Shown: positions 36,906 to 45,600, counted from the first letter of the stretch. The stretch is DNA of 64,000 nucleotides from Nocardioides soli (GCF_014191495.1 NZ_JACHWR010000001.1:1922001-1986000); one strand, 5' to 3'. Made by a program: numbers and translations. The notes: generated by a model from the letters alone, not told the origin.

Positions 36906-37460
36906 TCAGGGTGCGGTGAGCGCCTCGAGCACGCGGACGTCGTCCGCCGAGCCCACCCGGCGGGCCGCCGGCGGCGCCTCGACCAGCTCGACCGGGTAGC
37001 GCCGGCGCAGCTCGGTCACCAGCGCGCCGAAGTCCGTGGTCGGCAGTCCGGAGAGTGCCGCCACGACGGTGGCGGGCAGCACGATCGGGGACGCGACCGT
37101 GACCAGCAGGTCGCGGTCGACGGTCTCGCCGACGGCGCCGCCCTCGACGACCTTCACCGTGTCGGTGACCGGGCGCACCCCGACCACCACGCAGCCACGC
37201 TCGACGGCGCGCGCGACACAGTCGGCGACGAACGACGGCGGGGTCATCGGGCACAGCGGGTCGTGCAGCACGAAGGGCTCGCCCGACGCGACGAGCGCCG
37301 CCCACGGCGTACCCGCGTCGACCGGCGTCACGCCGGCCTCGCCCAGCGCCCACGCGGCCGCGGCGACCAGCGCCTCACCGTGGATCAGGGTGTACGGCAG
37401 CCGTCCGCGGCCCTCGTCCACCACGGTGCCCAGCGCGGGTGTCGGCTCGTCGTACTCCAC
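36906..37460 (-). CDS. IspD-like protein lacking the CTP-binding loop
   Basis: The 184-residue protein keeps IspD-type segments: ALVASGEPFVLHDPLCPMTP in place of HDAARP, GVRPVTDTVKVVEGGAVGETVD (IspD: VPVTDTIK), and LVTVASPIVLP in place of the VQTPQ region. The N-terminal glycine-rich nucleotide loop is absent, so normal cytidylyltransfer is unlikely. The GTG at 37460 is chosen because TAGGTT lies 7 bases upstream; a TTG three codons earlier overlaps that box. It sits between carD and ispD. It could be a regulator or subunit of IspD, or a diverged enzyme. Confidence 0.72.
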   Translation of the reverse strand: MEYDEPTPALGTVVDEGRGRLPYTLIHGEALVAAAAWALGEAGVTPVDAGTPWAALVASGEPFVLHDPLCPMTPPSFVADCVARAVERGCVVVGVRPVTDTVKVVEGGAVGETVDRDLLVTVASPIVLPATVVAALSGLPTTDFGALVTELRRRYPVELVEAPPAARRVGSADDVRVLEALTAP

Positions 37461-37480
37461 ATGCTCCAACCTAAATGCGA

Positions 37481-37509
37481 CGAGGCCCCCGGAAGATCCG
37501 GGGGCCTCG
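37481..37509 (-). terminator. Strong hairpin terminator after carD
   Basis: A perfect 13-bp inverted repeat CGAGGCCCCCGGA / TCCGGGGGCCTCG has a 3-base loop. It begins 11 bp after the carD stop and lies just upstream of the IspD-like promoter, separating the two genes. Confidence 0.88.
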
Positions 37510-37519
37510 TCAGCGGCGT

Positions 37520-38005
37520 TCAGGAGGCGAGCACCTCGTCGAGGAGCGCCTCTGCCTTGTCCTCGTTGGTGTGCTCGGCGAGCGCGAGCTCGGAGACCAG
37601 GATCTGGCGCGCCTTCGCCAGCATCCGCTTCTCACCGGCCGACAGACCGCGGTCGCGCTCCCGGCGCCACAGGTCGCGCACGACCTCGGACACCTTCATC
37701 ACGTCACCGCTGTGCAGCTTCTCGAGGTTCGCCTTGTAGCGCCGCGACCAGTTGGTCGGCTCCTCGACGTGCGCCGCGCGCAGGATGTCGAACACCCGGT
37801 CGAGACCCTCCTTGTCGACGACGTCGCGGACACCGACCAGGTCGAGGTTGCACGCCGGCACCCGGACGACGAGATCCTGTTGGGCGACGATGCGAAGTAC
37901 GAGGTACTGCCTGTCCTCCCCCTTGATGGTCCGGGTCTCGATGTCCTCGATGACCGCGGCCCCGTGATTTGGGTAAACAACCGTTTCGCCGACGGTGAAA
38001 GTCAT
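37520..38005 (-). CDS. carD: RNA polymerase-binding transcription factor CarD
   Basis: The 161-residue protein has the N-terminal RNAP-interaction domain beginning [23 protein letters not shown]. The helical C-terminal DNA-binding domain contains [22 protein letters not shown], whose Trp helps stabilise open promoter complexes. It controls rRNA and housekeeping promoters in actinobacteria. AAGGGG precedes the ATG, and a TAGAAT -10 box lies about 27 bases upstream. A strong hairpin terminator follows. Neighbouring ispD, ispF and LpqE-like genes match the mycobacterial arrangement. Confidence 0.96.
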   Translation of the reverse strand: MTFTVGETVVYPNHGAAVIEDIETRTIKGEDRQYLVLRIVAQQDLVVRVPACNLDLVGVRDVVDKEGLDRVFDILRAAHVEEPTNWSRRYKANLEKLHSGDVMKVSEVVRDLWRRERDRGLSAGEKRMLAKARQILVSELALAEHTNEDKAEALLDEVLAS

Positions 38006-38204
38006 ATGTCAGGTACCCCTTCCTAGGTGAAGATTCTAACACGTTCTCGAAGGGACGCCGAGATCGTTTGCGCAGGTCAGGGGCACATTGCCGGCTTGAC
38101 AGAACCGCAGGTGGTGTGGTGGCCGGCCGGTCCGGGAGACCCGCCGCGACACTCGTGGGGCCAGTGAGGCATGGCCCGACGCCCGCTGGACGATACTGCC
38201 GGGT

Positions 38205-39092
38205 ATGTCGCCCACCCTGCGCCGACGGAGGAAGCAACCGGCCGCGCCGTCCGAGTCCGGGAGCGACTCCGCCGACGCCCCCGCGAGCGCGCCGGTCACC
38301 ACCGAGCTGCCCGGTCGCGACGGGTTCGACGACCCGCCACGGCAGCCGCGCCGGCCGTGGCGGCGCCGGCCGTGGCGGCGCCGCGCGCTGACCGACGCGA
38401 CGCCGGTGCTGCTGCTCCGGGCGGCCCACCCACGGCTCGGCGCCCTCACCGCCGGGGGACTCGCCATCGCCGCGGCCCTCGCGGGCCGGCCCAGTCGCGA
38501 GGTCGCCCTGGTGCTCGCCACCGCGCTGGTCGGCCAGGCGCTGCTGGGCTGGTTCAACGACCTCGTCGACCGTCGCCGCGACTCCCGGCGGGCGCCGAGC
38601 GGCAAGCCGATCGCCGACGGCCTCCTCGACCCGGGCAACGCGTGGTTCGCCTTCGTGTGCGGGGTCCTCGTGCTGATCCCGCTGGCGATCTCGAACGGGG
38701 TGGTGGCCGGCTGCTGCTACCTCGGCTCGGTGGTGATCGGCCTGCTCGGCAGCCTGATGCTGCGCAAGGGCTGGTTCTCGTGGGTGACGTGGGCGGCGTC
38801 GTACGCGCTCTACCCGGCGTTCCTGTCGTACGGCGGCTGGGGCGGACAGGCCGAGGGCGCCCCGCCCCAGGTCGCGATGGTCGTGGTCGCGGCGCTGCTC
38901 GGCGTCGGCGTGCACGTGCTCTGCGCGCTGCCGGGGCTGGTGGCCGACCACGAGGACGGCTATCGGCACCTGCCGCTGCGGGTCGCGCTGCGGATCGGGG
39001 CCCCCCGCCTGCTGATGGTCTCGCTGGCCTGGACGATGCTCGCCCTGGCCGGTCTGCTCGTGCTCGGGAGCGCCGTCGGGCTCAGCCACTGA
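38205..39092 (+). CDS. UbiA-family prenyltransferase
   Basis: The 295-residue protein has a long basic and proline-rich N-terminal cytoplasmic part (1-60), then eight or nine transmembrane segments. The first Asp-rich motif is NDLVDRRRD (residue about 115) and the second is ADHEDGYRHLP. These bind Mg-prenyl diphosphate. The acceptor is unknown; actinobacterial relatives act on quinone precursors, arabinan donors or other lipids. GATACT lies 7 bases before the ATG. It lies between carD and the LpqE-like lipoprotein. Confidence 0.87.
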   Translation: MSPTLRRRRKQPAAPSESGSDSADAPASAPVTTELPGRDGFDDPPRQPRRPWRRRPWRRRALTDATPVLLLRAAHPRLGALTAGGLAIAAALAGRPSREVALVLATALVGQALLGWFNDLVDRRRDSRRAPSGKPIADGLLDPGNAWFAFVCGVLVLIPLAISNGVVAGCCYLGSVVIGLLGSLMLRKGWFSWVTWAASYALYPAFLSYGGWGGQAEGAPPQVAMVVVAALLGVGVHVLCALPGLVADHEDGYRHLPLRVALRIGAPRLLMVSLAWTMLALAGLLVLGSAVGLSH

Positions 39093-39180
39093 GCCGGGTA
39101 CCGACCCGTCAGATCGTGCCCGTCGGCGACCGCTAGGCTGTCGCCGAACAACCCCCTGCCCCCTCGTGAAGGCCCTGAAG

Positions 39181-39711
39181 ATGCAGCTTCGCCGTTCCGC
39201 TCGTCTGCTCACCGCCGCCGGCGCGCTCGTGCTCGCCGCCTCGGCGCTGACCTCCTGCGGCTTCGACTACGCGACCGACCGCGTCTACACGCCGGGTGCC
39301 GGCACCAACGACCGCAGCGGCAACGTCGACGTGCTCTCCGCCGTGGTGGTGAGCGCGGAGGGCGGATCGGGCACGCTGATCACGACGTTCGTCAACAAGG
39401 AGACCACCGAGTCCGCCACCGTCGACGCGATCGAGGGCGAGGACCTCACGATCGGCGACTTCGACCCGATCGAGATCGCCCCGAGCGGCTATGTCAACCT
39501 GGCCGACGCCGACACCCCGATCACGGTCGAGGGCGACTACGAGGTGGGCGCCTTCCTGTCGCTGACCTTCTCGTTCGGCGACGGCACCTCCGTGACGATG
39601 GACGTGCCGTCGGTGCCCGACTGCGACGAGTACGCCGGCCTGGACGCCACCGCCGAGACGGGCACCCCCGTCGAGGACTGCGGGCCTCCGACCCCCGAAG
39701 TCGAGCACTGA
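39181..39711 (+). CDS. LpqE-like lipoprotein
   Basis: The 176-residue protein has a lipobox (ALTSC) ending the signal peptide at about residue 26, so it is lipid-anchored outside the membrane. The region [26 protein letters not shown] is like mycobacterial LpqE, whose gene also adjoins carD-ispD-ispF. That group is related to copper-chaperone-fold proteins, but no Cu-binding Met/His set is evident here. The ATG at 39181 has GAAGG upstream; a GTG at 39166 is an alternative. TAGGCT at about 39134 may be the -10 box. It is 20 bp before gpm1. Confidence 0.8.
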   Translation: MQLRRSARLLTAAGALVLAASALTSCGFDYATDRVYTPGAGTNDRSGNVDVLSAVVVSAEGGSGTLITTFVNKETTESATVDAIEGEDLTIGDFDPIEIAPSGYVNLADADTPITVEGDYEVGAFLSLTFSFGDGTSVTMDVPSVPDCDEYAGLDATAETGTPVEDCGPPTPEVEH

Positions 39712-39731
39712 CCCCTCCTCCGGAAGGCGCC

Positions 39732-40475
39732 ATGACCTACCAGCTCGTCCTGCTCCGCCACGGCGAGAGCGAGTGGAACGCCCAGAACCTCTTCACCGGG
39801 TGGGTCGACGTCCCCCTCAACGACAAGGGCCGCGCCGAGGGCGTGCGCGCGGGCGAGCTGATCCGCGACGCCGGCATCCTGCCCGACGTCGTACACACCT
39901 CGCTGCTGCGACGCGCGATCAACACCGCCGCGGCCGCCCTCGACGTCGCCGACCGGCACTGGATCCCGGTCAAGCGCTCCTGGCGCCTCAACGAGCGTCA
40001 CTACGGCGCGCTCCAGGGGAAGAACAAGAAGGAGACCCTGGAGGCGTACGGCGAGGAGCAGTTCATGCTCTGGCGGCGCTCCTTCGACGTACCCCCGCCG
40101 CCGATCGACGACGCCGACGAGTGGTCGCAGGCCGATGACGTCCGCTACGCCGACCTGGGCGACGAGATGCCCCGCACCGAGTGCCTCAAGGACGTCATCG
40201 CCCGGTTCCTGCCCTACTGGGAGTCCGCGATCGTCCCCGACCTGCGCGCCGGCCGGACCGTTCTGGTCGCCGCCCACGGCAACAGCCTGCGCGCGCTGGT
40301 CAAGCACCTCGACGGCATCAGCGACGAGGACATCGCCGGCCTCAACATCCCCACCGGCATGCCGCTGGTCTACGAGCTCGACGAGTCGCTGCGGCCGACC
40401 GTCCCGGGCGGCCGCTACCTCGACCCCGCGGCCGCCGCCGAGGCCGCGGCCGCCGTCGCCAACCAGGGTCGGTGA
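39732..40475 (+). CDS. gpmA: 2,3-bisphosphoglycerate-dependent phosphoglycerate mutase
   Basis: The 247-residue glycolytic enzyme has the phosphohistidine motif [17 protein letters not shown] (H10), [12 protein letters not shown], and the second catalytic His in [17 protein letters not shown] precedes the ATG. In mycobacteria the homologous gene adjoins senX3-regX3, as here. The 609-bp region after it contains only repeats. Confidence 0.96.
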   Translation: MTYQLVLLRHGESEWNAQNLFTGWVDVPLNDKGRAEGVRAGELIRDAGILPDVVHTSLLRRAINTAAAALDVADRHWIPVKRSWRLNERHYGALQGKNKKETLEAYGEEQFMLWRRSFDVPPPPIDDADEWSQADDVRYADLGDEMPRTECLKDVIARFLPYWESAIVPDLRAGRTVLVAAHGNSLRALVKHLDGISDEDIAGLNIPTGMPLVYELDESLRPTVPGGRYLDPAAAAEAAAAVANQGR

Positions 40476-40518
40476 CCAGCGGCCCGCGACGAAGTCGCGG
40501 GCCGCGTCGGGTCACGGA

Positions 40519-40572
40519 GATTGAGCAAGCCCCGCGACCGACGAAGGAGGTCGCGACGGGCGCGTCGAAATC
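40519..40572. repeat. Dispersed intergenic repeat family B, copy 2
   Basis: GATTGAGCAAGC...GCGTCGAAATC encloses a GCGACC/GGTCGC hairpin. It matches copy 1 at 33249 in its ends and layout. Confidence 0.72.
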
Positions 40573-40615
40573 CAGCGAGCCAAGGGGCAGCTCTCCCCCG
40601 CTCGGCACCTGCGAG

Positions 40616-40988
40616 CGATACCCAGTGACGTTGTGGTCGTTCCGGGCGCCTGGGAACAACCACATCGCCACTGGGTATCGACCCATCGGCACCTGCCACC
40701 GGCACTCCGACCGGGGCGGACCCGCACCAACCCGGCCCAGCCCCCACGAGACCAGCCCGACCCCAACAGCGATACCCAGTGACGTTGTGGTCGTTCCGGG
40801 CAGCTGGGAACAACCACATCGTCACTGGGTATCTGCCCACCGGCACCTGCCACCGGCACTCCGACCGGGGCCGGACCCCGCACCAACCCGGCCCAACCCC
40901 CACGAGACCAGCCCGACCCCAACAGCGATACCCAGTGACGTTGCGGTCGTTCCGGGCAGCTGGGAACAACCACATCGTCACTGGGTAT
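40616..40988. repeat. Tandem array of three palindromes with about 155-bp period (family C)
   Basis: Three ~62-bp palindromes begin GATACCCAGTGACGTTG at 40617 and 40771, and GATACCCAGTGACGTTGCGG at 40927. Each ends with an arm CACTGGGTAT. The two spacers (40681-40770 and 40833-40926) are almost identical, so the true unit is palindrome plus spacer. The array lies between the convergent gpmA and phoU genes. Confidence 0.88.
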
Positions 40989-41007
40989 CTGCCCATCGGG
41001 ACCGACA

Positions 41008-41070
41008 GATCGGGCCAGGACTCATCGGGCCAGACCCATCGGGCCAGGACTCATCGGGCCAGGCCCATCA
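41008..41070. repeat. Short tandem repeat ATCGGGCCAG (about 15-bp unit)
   Basis: Units ATCGGGCCAGGACTC and ATCGGGCCAGACCC alternate about four times, directly after the family C array and before the phoU stop. Confidence 0.8.
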
Positions 41071-41083
41071 ATGAACCGAGCGG

Positions 41084-41740
41084 TCAGCGGTCGACCGCGC
41101 CCGGGTGCTCCCCGGTGACGACGAAGACGACCCGGTTGGCGACCGAGACGGCGTGGTCGGCGATCCGCTCGTAGTAGCGGCCCAGGAGGGCGACGTCGAC
41201 GGCGGCCTCGACACCGTGGGACCAGTCGGCGGAGAGCAGCTCGGCGAAGCTGGCCCGGCGCAGCTGGTCCATCTCCTCGTCGGCGTGCACGAGGGCGAGG
41301 GCGTCGTCGACGTTGCGGTCGGTGATGATCTTGGAGACCCGGACCACCATGTCCTCCGCGACCGCGGCCATCCGCTCGATGAGCGGGGTGACGGCGTCGG
41401 GCACCGCGAGGTTGGGGACCCGCAGGCGGGCGATCTTCGCGACGTGCACGGAGAGGTCCCCCATCCGCTCCAGCTCGCTGACCATCCGCAGCGCGGCGAC
41501 CACGGTCCGCAGGTCGCTGGCGACCGGCTGCTGCAGCGACAGCAGCAGGAAGGCGGAGTCCTCCACGCGCTCGCGCGCCAGGTCGATCTCGACATCGCCG
41601 CTGATCACCCGCTCGGCCGTCTCGGCGTCGCCGCGCAGCAACGCCTCGGTGGCCAGGCGGACCGCGGTCTCGACGTCGCCGCAGATGGTCGCCAGGTCCT
41701 GGAACATGGTGTCGAGCTGTTCGCTGAAGGCCTCTCGCAT
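41084..41740 (-). CDS. phoU: Phosphate-transport regulator PhoU
   Basis: The 218-residue all-helical protein has two PhoU domains. Each holds an acidic metal-binding stretch: GDVEIDLARERVED and DLRTVVAALRMVSELERMGDLSVHVAK in the first half, and VHADEEMDQLRR with LLGRYYERIADHAVSVANRV in the second. PhoU passes information from the phosphate transporter to the sensor kinase. TAGGCT lies 7 bases before the ATG (leaderless). A PHO-box-like repeat lies 44-61 bases upstream, the position of an activator site. It diverges from senX3. Confidence 0.95.
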   Translation of the reverse strand: MREAFSEQLDTMFQDLATICGDVETAVRLATEALLRGDAETAERVISGDVEIDLARERVEDSAFLLLSLQQPVASDLRTVVAALRMVSELERMGDLSVHVAKIARLRVPNLAVPDAVTPLIERMAAVAEDMVVRVSKIITDRNVDDALALVHADEEMDQLRRASFAELLSADWSHGVEAAVDVALLGRYYERIADHAVSVANRVVFVVTGEHPGAVDR

Positions 41741-41783
41741 GGCGGCGAGCCTAGGCAGCCGAGATGACCCACGGGGGACGGCC

Positions 41784-41801
41784 CGTGAACGCGGGATGAA
41801 C
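41784..41801. promoter_or_regulatory. PHO box between phoU and senX3
   Basis: CGTGAAC (41784-41790) and GATGAAC (41795-41801) are direct repeats with the 11-bp period of actinobacterial PHO boxes (GTTCACC units on the other strand). RegX3 or PhoP would bind here to control phoU and the senX3-regX3 operon. Confidence 0.65.
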
Positions 41802-41863
41802 TTATGGCGAGCGAGGCCGTCCGGAGACCAACCCCGGGTGAATCCACTCGTACGATTCATGGT

Positions 41864-43009
41864 GTGGATGCGACGACGCAGGCGTTCCTCGCCGCACTCA
41901 TCGGCGCGGTCGTCGCCGGCGGCGCCGTGCTCGCCTGGCACGTGAGCGACCGCGAGCAGCACCCGGTCGCGGCGACCGACGAGCCCGTCGTACCCCCGGG
42001 CGTCGCCACCGTCCTCTCGGTCCTGCGCAGCAGCGCCGTCGTCGTCGACGACAGCGACACCGTGCTGAAGGCCTCGGCCCCCGCCTACTCCATGGGCCTG
42101 GTCCGCGGCCAGGAGCTGGTGTCGAGCGAGCTGGCCGCCATGGTGCAGCAGGTACGTCGCGACGGGCAGATCCGCGAGACCGAGCTGGTGATGACACGGG
42201 CGGGCTCTCCGTCGCGGCACGTGACCGCCCGGGTCGCACCTCTGGGCGCGCGGCTGGTGCTCGCGCTGGTGGAGGACCGCACCCGCGAGCGCCGGGTCGA
42301 GGCCGTGCGCCGCGACTTCGTCGCCAACGTGAGCCACGAGCTGAAGACGCCGGTCGGCGCGATCCGGCTGCTGGCCGACGCCGTGCACGACGCGGCCGGC
42401 GATCCCGATGCGGTCAAGCGGTTCTCGGCGCGGATGCTGACCGAGAGCGACCGCCTCACGCGGCTGGTCCAGCAGGTGATCGAGCTGTCCCGGCTCCAGG
42501 GCGACGACCCGCTGGAGACGCCGGTGCCCGTCTCCATCGCCGAGGTGATCCGCATCGCCGTCGACACCAGCGCGATCGACGCCGCCTCTAAGCAGATCTC
42601 GGTGGTGACCAGCGGCACGCACGACCTCGACGTGCTCGGCAACGAGGAGCAGGTGACGGCCGCGGTCGCGAACCTGGTCGCCAACGCAGTGTCGTACTCC
42701 GAGCCGGGCTCCACGGTGCTCGTCTCCACCAAGGTGGACGACCAGCATGTCTCGATCTCCGTCGTCGACCAGGGCATCGGCATCCCCGCCGACGAGATCG
42801 ACCGGATCTTCGAGCGGTTCTACCGGGTCGACCCGGCCCGGCACCGCTCCACGGGTGGCACCGGCCTCGGCCTGTCCATCGTCAAGCACGTGGCCGCCAC
42901 GCACGGCGGGGACGTCCACGTATGGTCAGTCGAGGGTCAGGGGTCCACGTTCACCCTGTCCCTCCCCCGCTACCTCTCCGTCAGGGAGAGCCAGGAGGCA
43001 AGCCGGTGA
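41864..43009 (+). CDS. senX3: Sensor histidine kinase SenX3
   Basis: The 381-residue kinase has an N-terminal transmembrane segment (about 6-25) and a PAS-like domain (about 50-140). HisKA carries FVANVSHELKTPVGAIRLL, with the phospho-accepting His, and HATPase_c carries NLVANAVSYSEPGS, DQGIGIPADE and GTGLGLSIVKHVAA. It senses phosphate status with PhoU. The GTG at 41864 has TACGAT 7 bases upstream and no Shine-Dalgarno, so it is probably leaderless. It overlaps regX3 by 4 bp. Confidence 0.95.
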   Translation: MDATTQAFLAALIGAVVAGGAVLAWHVSDREQHPVAATDEPVVPPGVATVLSVLRSSAVVVDDSDTVLKASAPAYSMGLVRGQELVSSELAAMVQQVRRDGQIRETELVMTRAGSPSRHVTARVAPLGARLVLALVEDRTRERRVEAVRRDFVANVSHELKTPVGAIRLLADAVHDAAGDPDAVKRFSARMLTESDRLTRLVQQVIELSRLQGDDPLETPVPVSIAEVIRIAVDTSAIDAASKQISVVTSGTHDLDVLGNEEQVTAAVANLVANAVSYSEPGSTVLVSTKVDDQHVSISVVDQGIGIPADEIDRIFERFYRVDPARHRSTGGTGLGLSIVKHVAATHGGDVHVWSVEGQGSTFTLSLPRYLSVRESQEASR

Positions 43010-43683
43010 CCCGGGTACTCGTCGTGGAGGACGAAGAGAGCTACAGCGAGGCCCTCGCCTACATGCTCCGCAAGGAAGGATTCGAGGTCGCGATCGCGGC
43101 CGACGGGAACGCCGCCCTGACGGAGTTTGACCGCAACGGTGCCGACATCGTGCTGCTCGACCTGATGCTGCCGGGCATCCCCGGCACCGAGGTGTGCCGC
43201 CAGATCCGGCAGAGCTCGAGCGTCCCCGTGATCATGGTCAGCGCCAAGGACGACGAGGTCGACAAGGTGGTCGGCCTCGAGCTCGGCGCCGACGACTACG
43301 TGACCAAGCCCTACTCCCCGCGTGAGCTCGTCGCGCGCATCCGCGCGGTGCTGCGGCGCGGCCAGGAGCCCGACCTCGCCCCGGCGACGCTGGAGGCGGG
43401 CCCGGTGCGGATGGACGTCGAGCGCCACGTCGTGACCGTCGACGGCGCCGCCCAGCGGCTGCCGCTCAAGGAGTTCGAGCTGCTCGAGATGTTCCTGCGC
43501 AACCCCGGTCGGGTGCTCACCCGCGGCCAGCTCATCGACCGCGTGTGGGGCTCCGACTACGTCGGCGACACCAAGACCCTCGACGTACACGTGAAGCGGC
43601 TGCGGGCCAAGATCGAGCCCGACCCGAGCGAGCCCAAGTACCTTGTCACCGTGCGCGGGCTGGGCTACAAGCTCGACCTCTGA
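43006..43683 (+). CDS. regX3: Response regulator RegX3
   Basis: The 225-residue OmpR/PhoB-family regulator has a receiver domain (VVEDEESY, phospho-acceptor Asp in VLLDLMLPG, Lys in YVTKPYSP). The winged-helix output domain contains LPLKEFELLEMFLRNPGRVLTR and VHVKRLRAKIE. It activates phosphate-starvation genes via PHO boxes. The GTG start overlaps the senX3 stop (GTGA), with AGGAGG upstream. Its last codons and stop are the start of a 138-bp tandem duplication. Confidence 0.96.
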   Translation: MTRVLVVEDEESYSEALAYMLRKEGFEVAIAADGNAALTEFDRNGADIVLLDLMLPGIPGTEVCRQIRQSSSVPVIMVSAKDDEVDKVVGLELGADDYVTKPYSPRELVARIRAVLRRGQEPDLAPATLEAGPVRMDVERHVVTVDGAAQRLPLKEFELLEMFLRNPGRVLTRGQLIDRVWGSDYVGDTKTLDVHVKRLRAKIEPDPSEPKYLVTVRGLGYKLDL

Positions 43684-43950
43684 GCCGAAGGCGAGGAGGT
43701 CGAGCGCGCCGGCCGCGCAGCGACGGGCGAGGGACGAGCCCGACGCGTGGGCGCGGACTGATCGAGCAGCCCCGCCGCTGAGGGACGAAGCGGCGACCGG
43801 CGTGTCGAGATCGACCTCTGAGCCGAAGGCGAGGAGGTCGAGCGCGCCGGCCGCGCAGCGACGGGCGAGGGACGAGCCCGACGCGTGGGCGCGGACTGAT
43901 CGAGCAGCCCCGCCGCTGAGGGACGAAGCGGCGACGGGCGTGTCGAGATC
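43673..43950. repeat. 138-bp tandem duplication spanning the regX3 stop
   Basis: Copy 1 (43673-43810) and copy 2 (43811-43948) differ at one visible base (GCGACC versus GCGACG near the end). Both start TCGACCTCTGAGCCG, the last codons of regX3. Each contains a family B-like element (ATCGAGCAGCCCC...GTGTCGAGATC). The rest of the gap to 44061 holds only the EamA gene promoter. Confidence 0.92.
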
Positions 43951-44060
43951 GACCTGTGACCCCGCAGAGGACACGGGTCGTGCCCACGTTGGCAGCGGAT
44001 CGCGCAACCACGTCCGGAAACCGCGTGTCGGGGGTCGGCGGTCGTCCCTAGTCTGGGTCG

Positions 44061-45017
44061 GTGACGAGTACGACGACCCGGTCCAGCCAGCAGCCGACGA
44101 GCGCGCCGGCGACCTGGCTGCCACTGGCCGCGGTCGGGGTCACGCTGGTGTTCTGGGCGTCGGCGTTCGTCGGCATCCGACACCTCGGCCACGACTTCTC
44201 CCCCGGCGCCCTCTCGCTCGGCCGGCTCCTCGTCGGCACGCTCTGCCTCGGCGTCGTCGCGCTGCTGCTGCCCGGTGGCCTGCCCCGCCCGACCGGCCGG
44301 CAGTGGGTGTCGATCATCGCGATCGGCGTGCTGTGGTTCGGCGTCTACAACGTCGCGCTCAACGCCGGAGAGCGCCGGGTCGACGCCGGCACCGCCGCGA
44401 TGCTGATCCAGGTCTCGCCGGTGCTGATCGCCGTGCTGGCGTCGATCTTCCTCAACGAGCGGTTCACCGCCTACCTCGCCGCCGGCCTCGCCCTGGCGTT
44501 CGCCGGCGTCGGGCTGATCAGCCTCTCGACCGCCCAGTCGTCCGGGGAGGGCAGCAACCACGACATGCTCGGCGTCGCGCTGTGCCTGCTCTCCGCGCTG
44601 GTCTACTCGATCAGCCTGATCCTGCAGAAGCCGCTGGTCGCCCGGCTGCCGGCCATCCAGGTCACCTGGCTCGCATGCACGGTCGGCGCGATCGTGTGCC
44701 TGCCCTTCATCGGGCAGCTGGTCGACCAGGCCCGGGAGGCGCCGGTGTCGTCCAGCCTGTGGCTGGTCTACCTCGGGGTCTTCCCGACCGCGATCGCGTT
44801 CACCACCTACGCCTACGCCCTGCGACACATGAGCGCCAGCAACCTCGGCGTCACCACCTACCTGGTCCCGCCGATCACCATCGTGATGGGTCTGGTCTTC
44901 CTCGACGAGACCCCGCCCTCGATGGCGTACGTCGGCGGCGCGCTCGCCCTGGTCGGCGTGGCCGTCGCCCGGCGCAAGGCCCGCCCGGCCGCCGCGCAGA
45001 CGAGTGCCCCGGCCTGA
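44061..45017 (+). CDS. EamA/DMT-superfamily transporter
   Basis: The 318-residue protein has ten transmembrane segments in two EamA repeats. The first begins VTLVFWASAFVGIRHL, and the second contains ALVYSISLILQKPLVARL and SNLGVTTYLVPPITIVMGLVFLDE. Members export amino acids or metabolites. The GTG start has TAGTCT 6 bases upstream (leaderless). In M. tuberculosis a LysE-type exporter occupies a similar place near senX3-regX3. The substrate is unknown. Confidence 0.88.
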   Translation: MTSTTTRSSQQPTSAPATWLPLAAVGVTLVFWASAFVGIRHLGHDFSPGALSLGRLLVGTLCLGVVALLLPGGLPRPTGRQWVSIIAIGVLWFGVYNVALNAGERRVDAGTAAMLIQVSPVLIAVLASIFLNERFTAYLAAGLALAFAGVGLISLSTAQSSGEGSNHDMLGVALCLLSALVYSISLILQKPLVARLPAIQVTWLACTVGAIVCLPFIGQLVDQAREAPVSSSLWLVYLGVFPTAIAFTTYAYALRHMSASNLGVTTYLVPPITIVMGLVFLDETPPSMAYVGGALALVGVAVARRKARPAAAQTSAPA

Positions 45018-45021
45018 CCGT

Positions 45022-45110
45022 CGAGTCGTGACTTCTGGCCACCCGAGTCGGGAGTTCTGGTCAGGCCGGCGACCAGAAGTCCGGACTGAACTGGCCGAAA
45101 GTCCCGACTC
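45022..45110. repeat. Nested inverted repeat, family E
   Basis: Four related 17-19-bp units (GAGTCGTGACTTCTGG, GAGTCGGGAGTTCTGG and their reverse complements) form two nested hairpins. They fill the gap between the convergent EamA and ybjN genes. The right edge includes the ybjN stop codon. Confidence 0.8.
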
Positions 45111-45600
45111 AACCCTCGAGCCAGCCGCGGAAGGCCTCGAGGTTCGCGGTCGGCTCGCCACGCAGCTTGCGCCACTCCCACTCCTTACGGATCGAGGTGG
45201 CGAACCCGAGCTCGAGGATGGCGTTGAACGACTCGTCGGCGTAGGTCAGCACCGAGCCGAGCAGGCGGTCGAGCTCCTCGGGGGTGACGGCCGCGAGCGG
45301 AAGGCGCCCGTCGAGGTAGATGTCGCCGAGCCGGTCGAGCGCGAACGCCACGCCGTACATCCGCAGGTTGCGCTCGAGCAGCCAGCGGTAGACGCGCTCG
45401 TGGTTCTCGTCGGGCCGGCGGCAGACGAACGCGTGGACGCCGAGCGCGTGCGGGCCGACGTCGAGGCGGACGGCGGTCTGGAGCTTCTTCTCGCCCGGCA
45501 GCGAGAACGAGAAGACCCCGTCGGCGACCTCGTCGTAGGCCACCTCGGCCGAGGCGAGATGGTCGCGGATCACCTGCCGGGGGTCGGGGACGCTGCTCAT
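45109..45600 (-). CDS. YbjN-domain protein
   Basis: The 163-residue protein has the YbjN fold related to type III secretion chaperones, with [20 protein letters not shown] and [22 protein letters not shown] typical of the actinobacterial group. It overlaps mshA by 4 bp (ATGA) and is co-translated with it, as Rv0487 follows mshA (Rv0486). The role is unknown; a regulator or chaperone linked to thiol metabolism is possible. Confidence 0.87.
   Translation of the reverse strand: MSSVPDPRQVIRDHLASAEVAYDEVADGVFSFSLPGEKKLQTAVRLDVGPHALGVHAFVCRRPDENHERVYRWLLERNLRMYGVAFALDRLGDIYLDGRLPLAAVTPEELDRLLGSVLTYADESFNAILELGFATSIRKEWEWRKLRGEPTANLEAFRGWLEG

Noticed and set aside
40616-41070. Regularly spaced repeats suggesting a CRISPR array
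   Set aside because: Repeats are ~62-bp palindromes and the spacers are nearly identical to each other; no cas genes are present.
41008-41070. Possible attachment site or origin-type iteron array
   Set aside because: The 15-bp units are short, G+C-rich and next to another repeat array; no integrase or replication gene is nearby.
43643-45031. Open frame through the 138-bp tandem duplication into the EamA region
   Set aside because: It stays open only because the repeat length is a multiple of three; the EamA gene in another frame has all helices.
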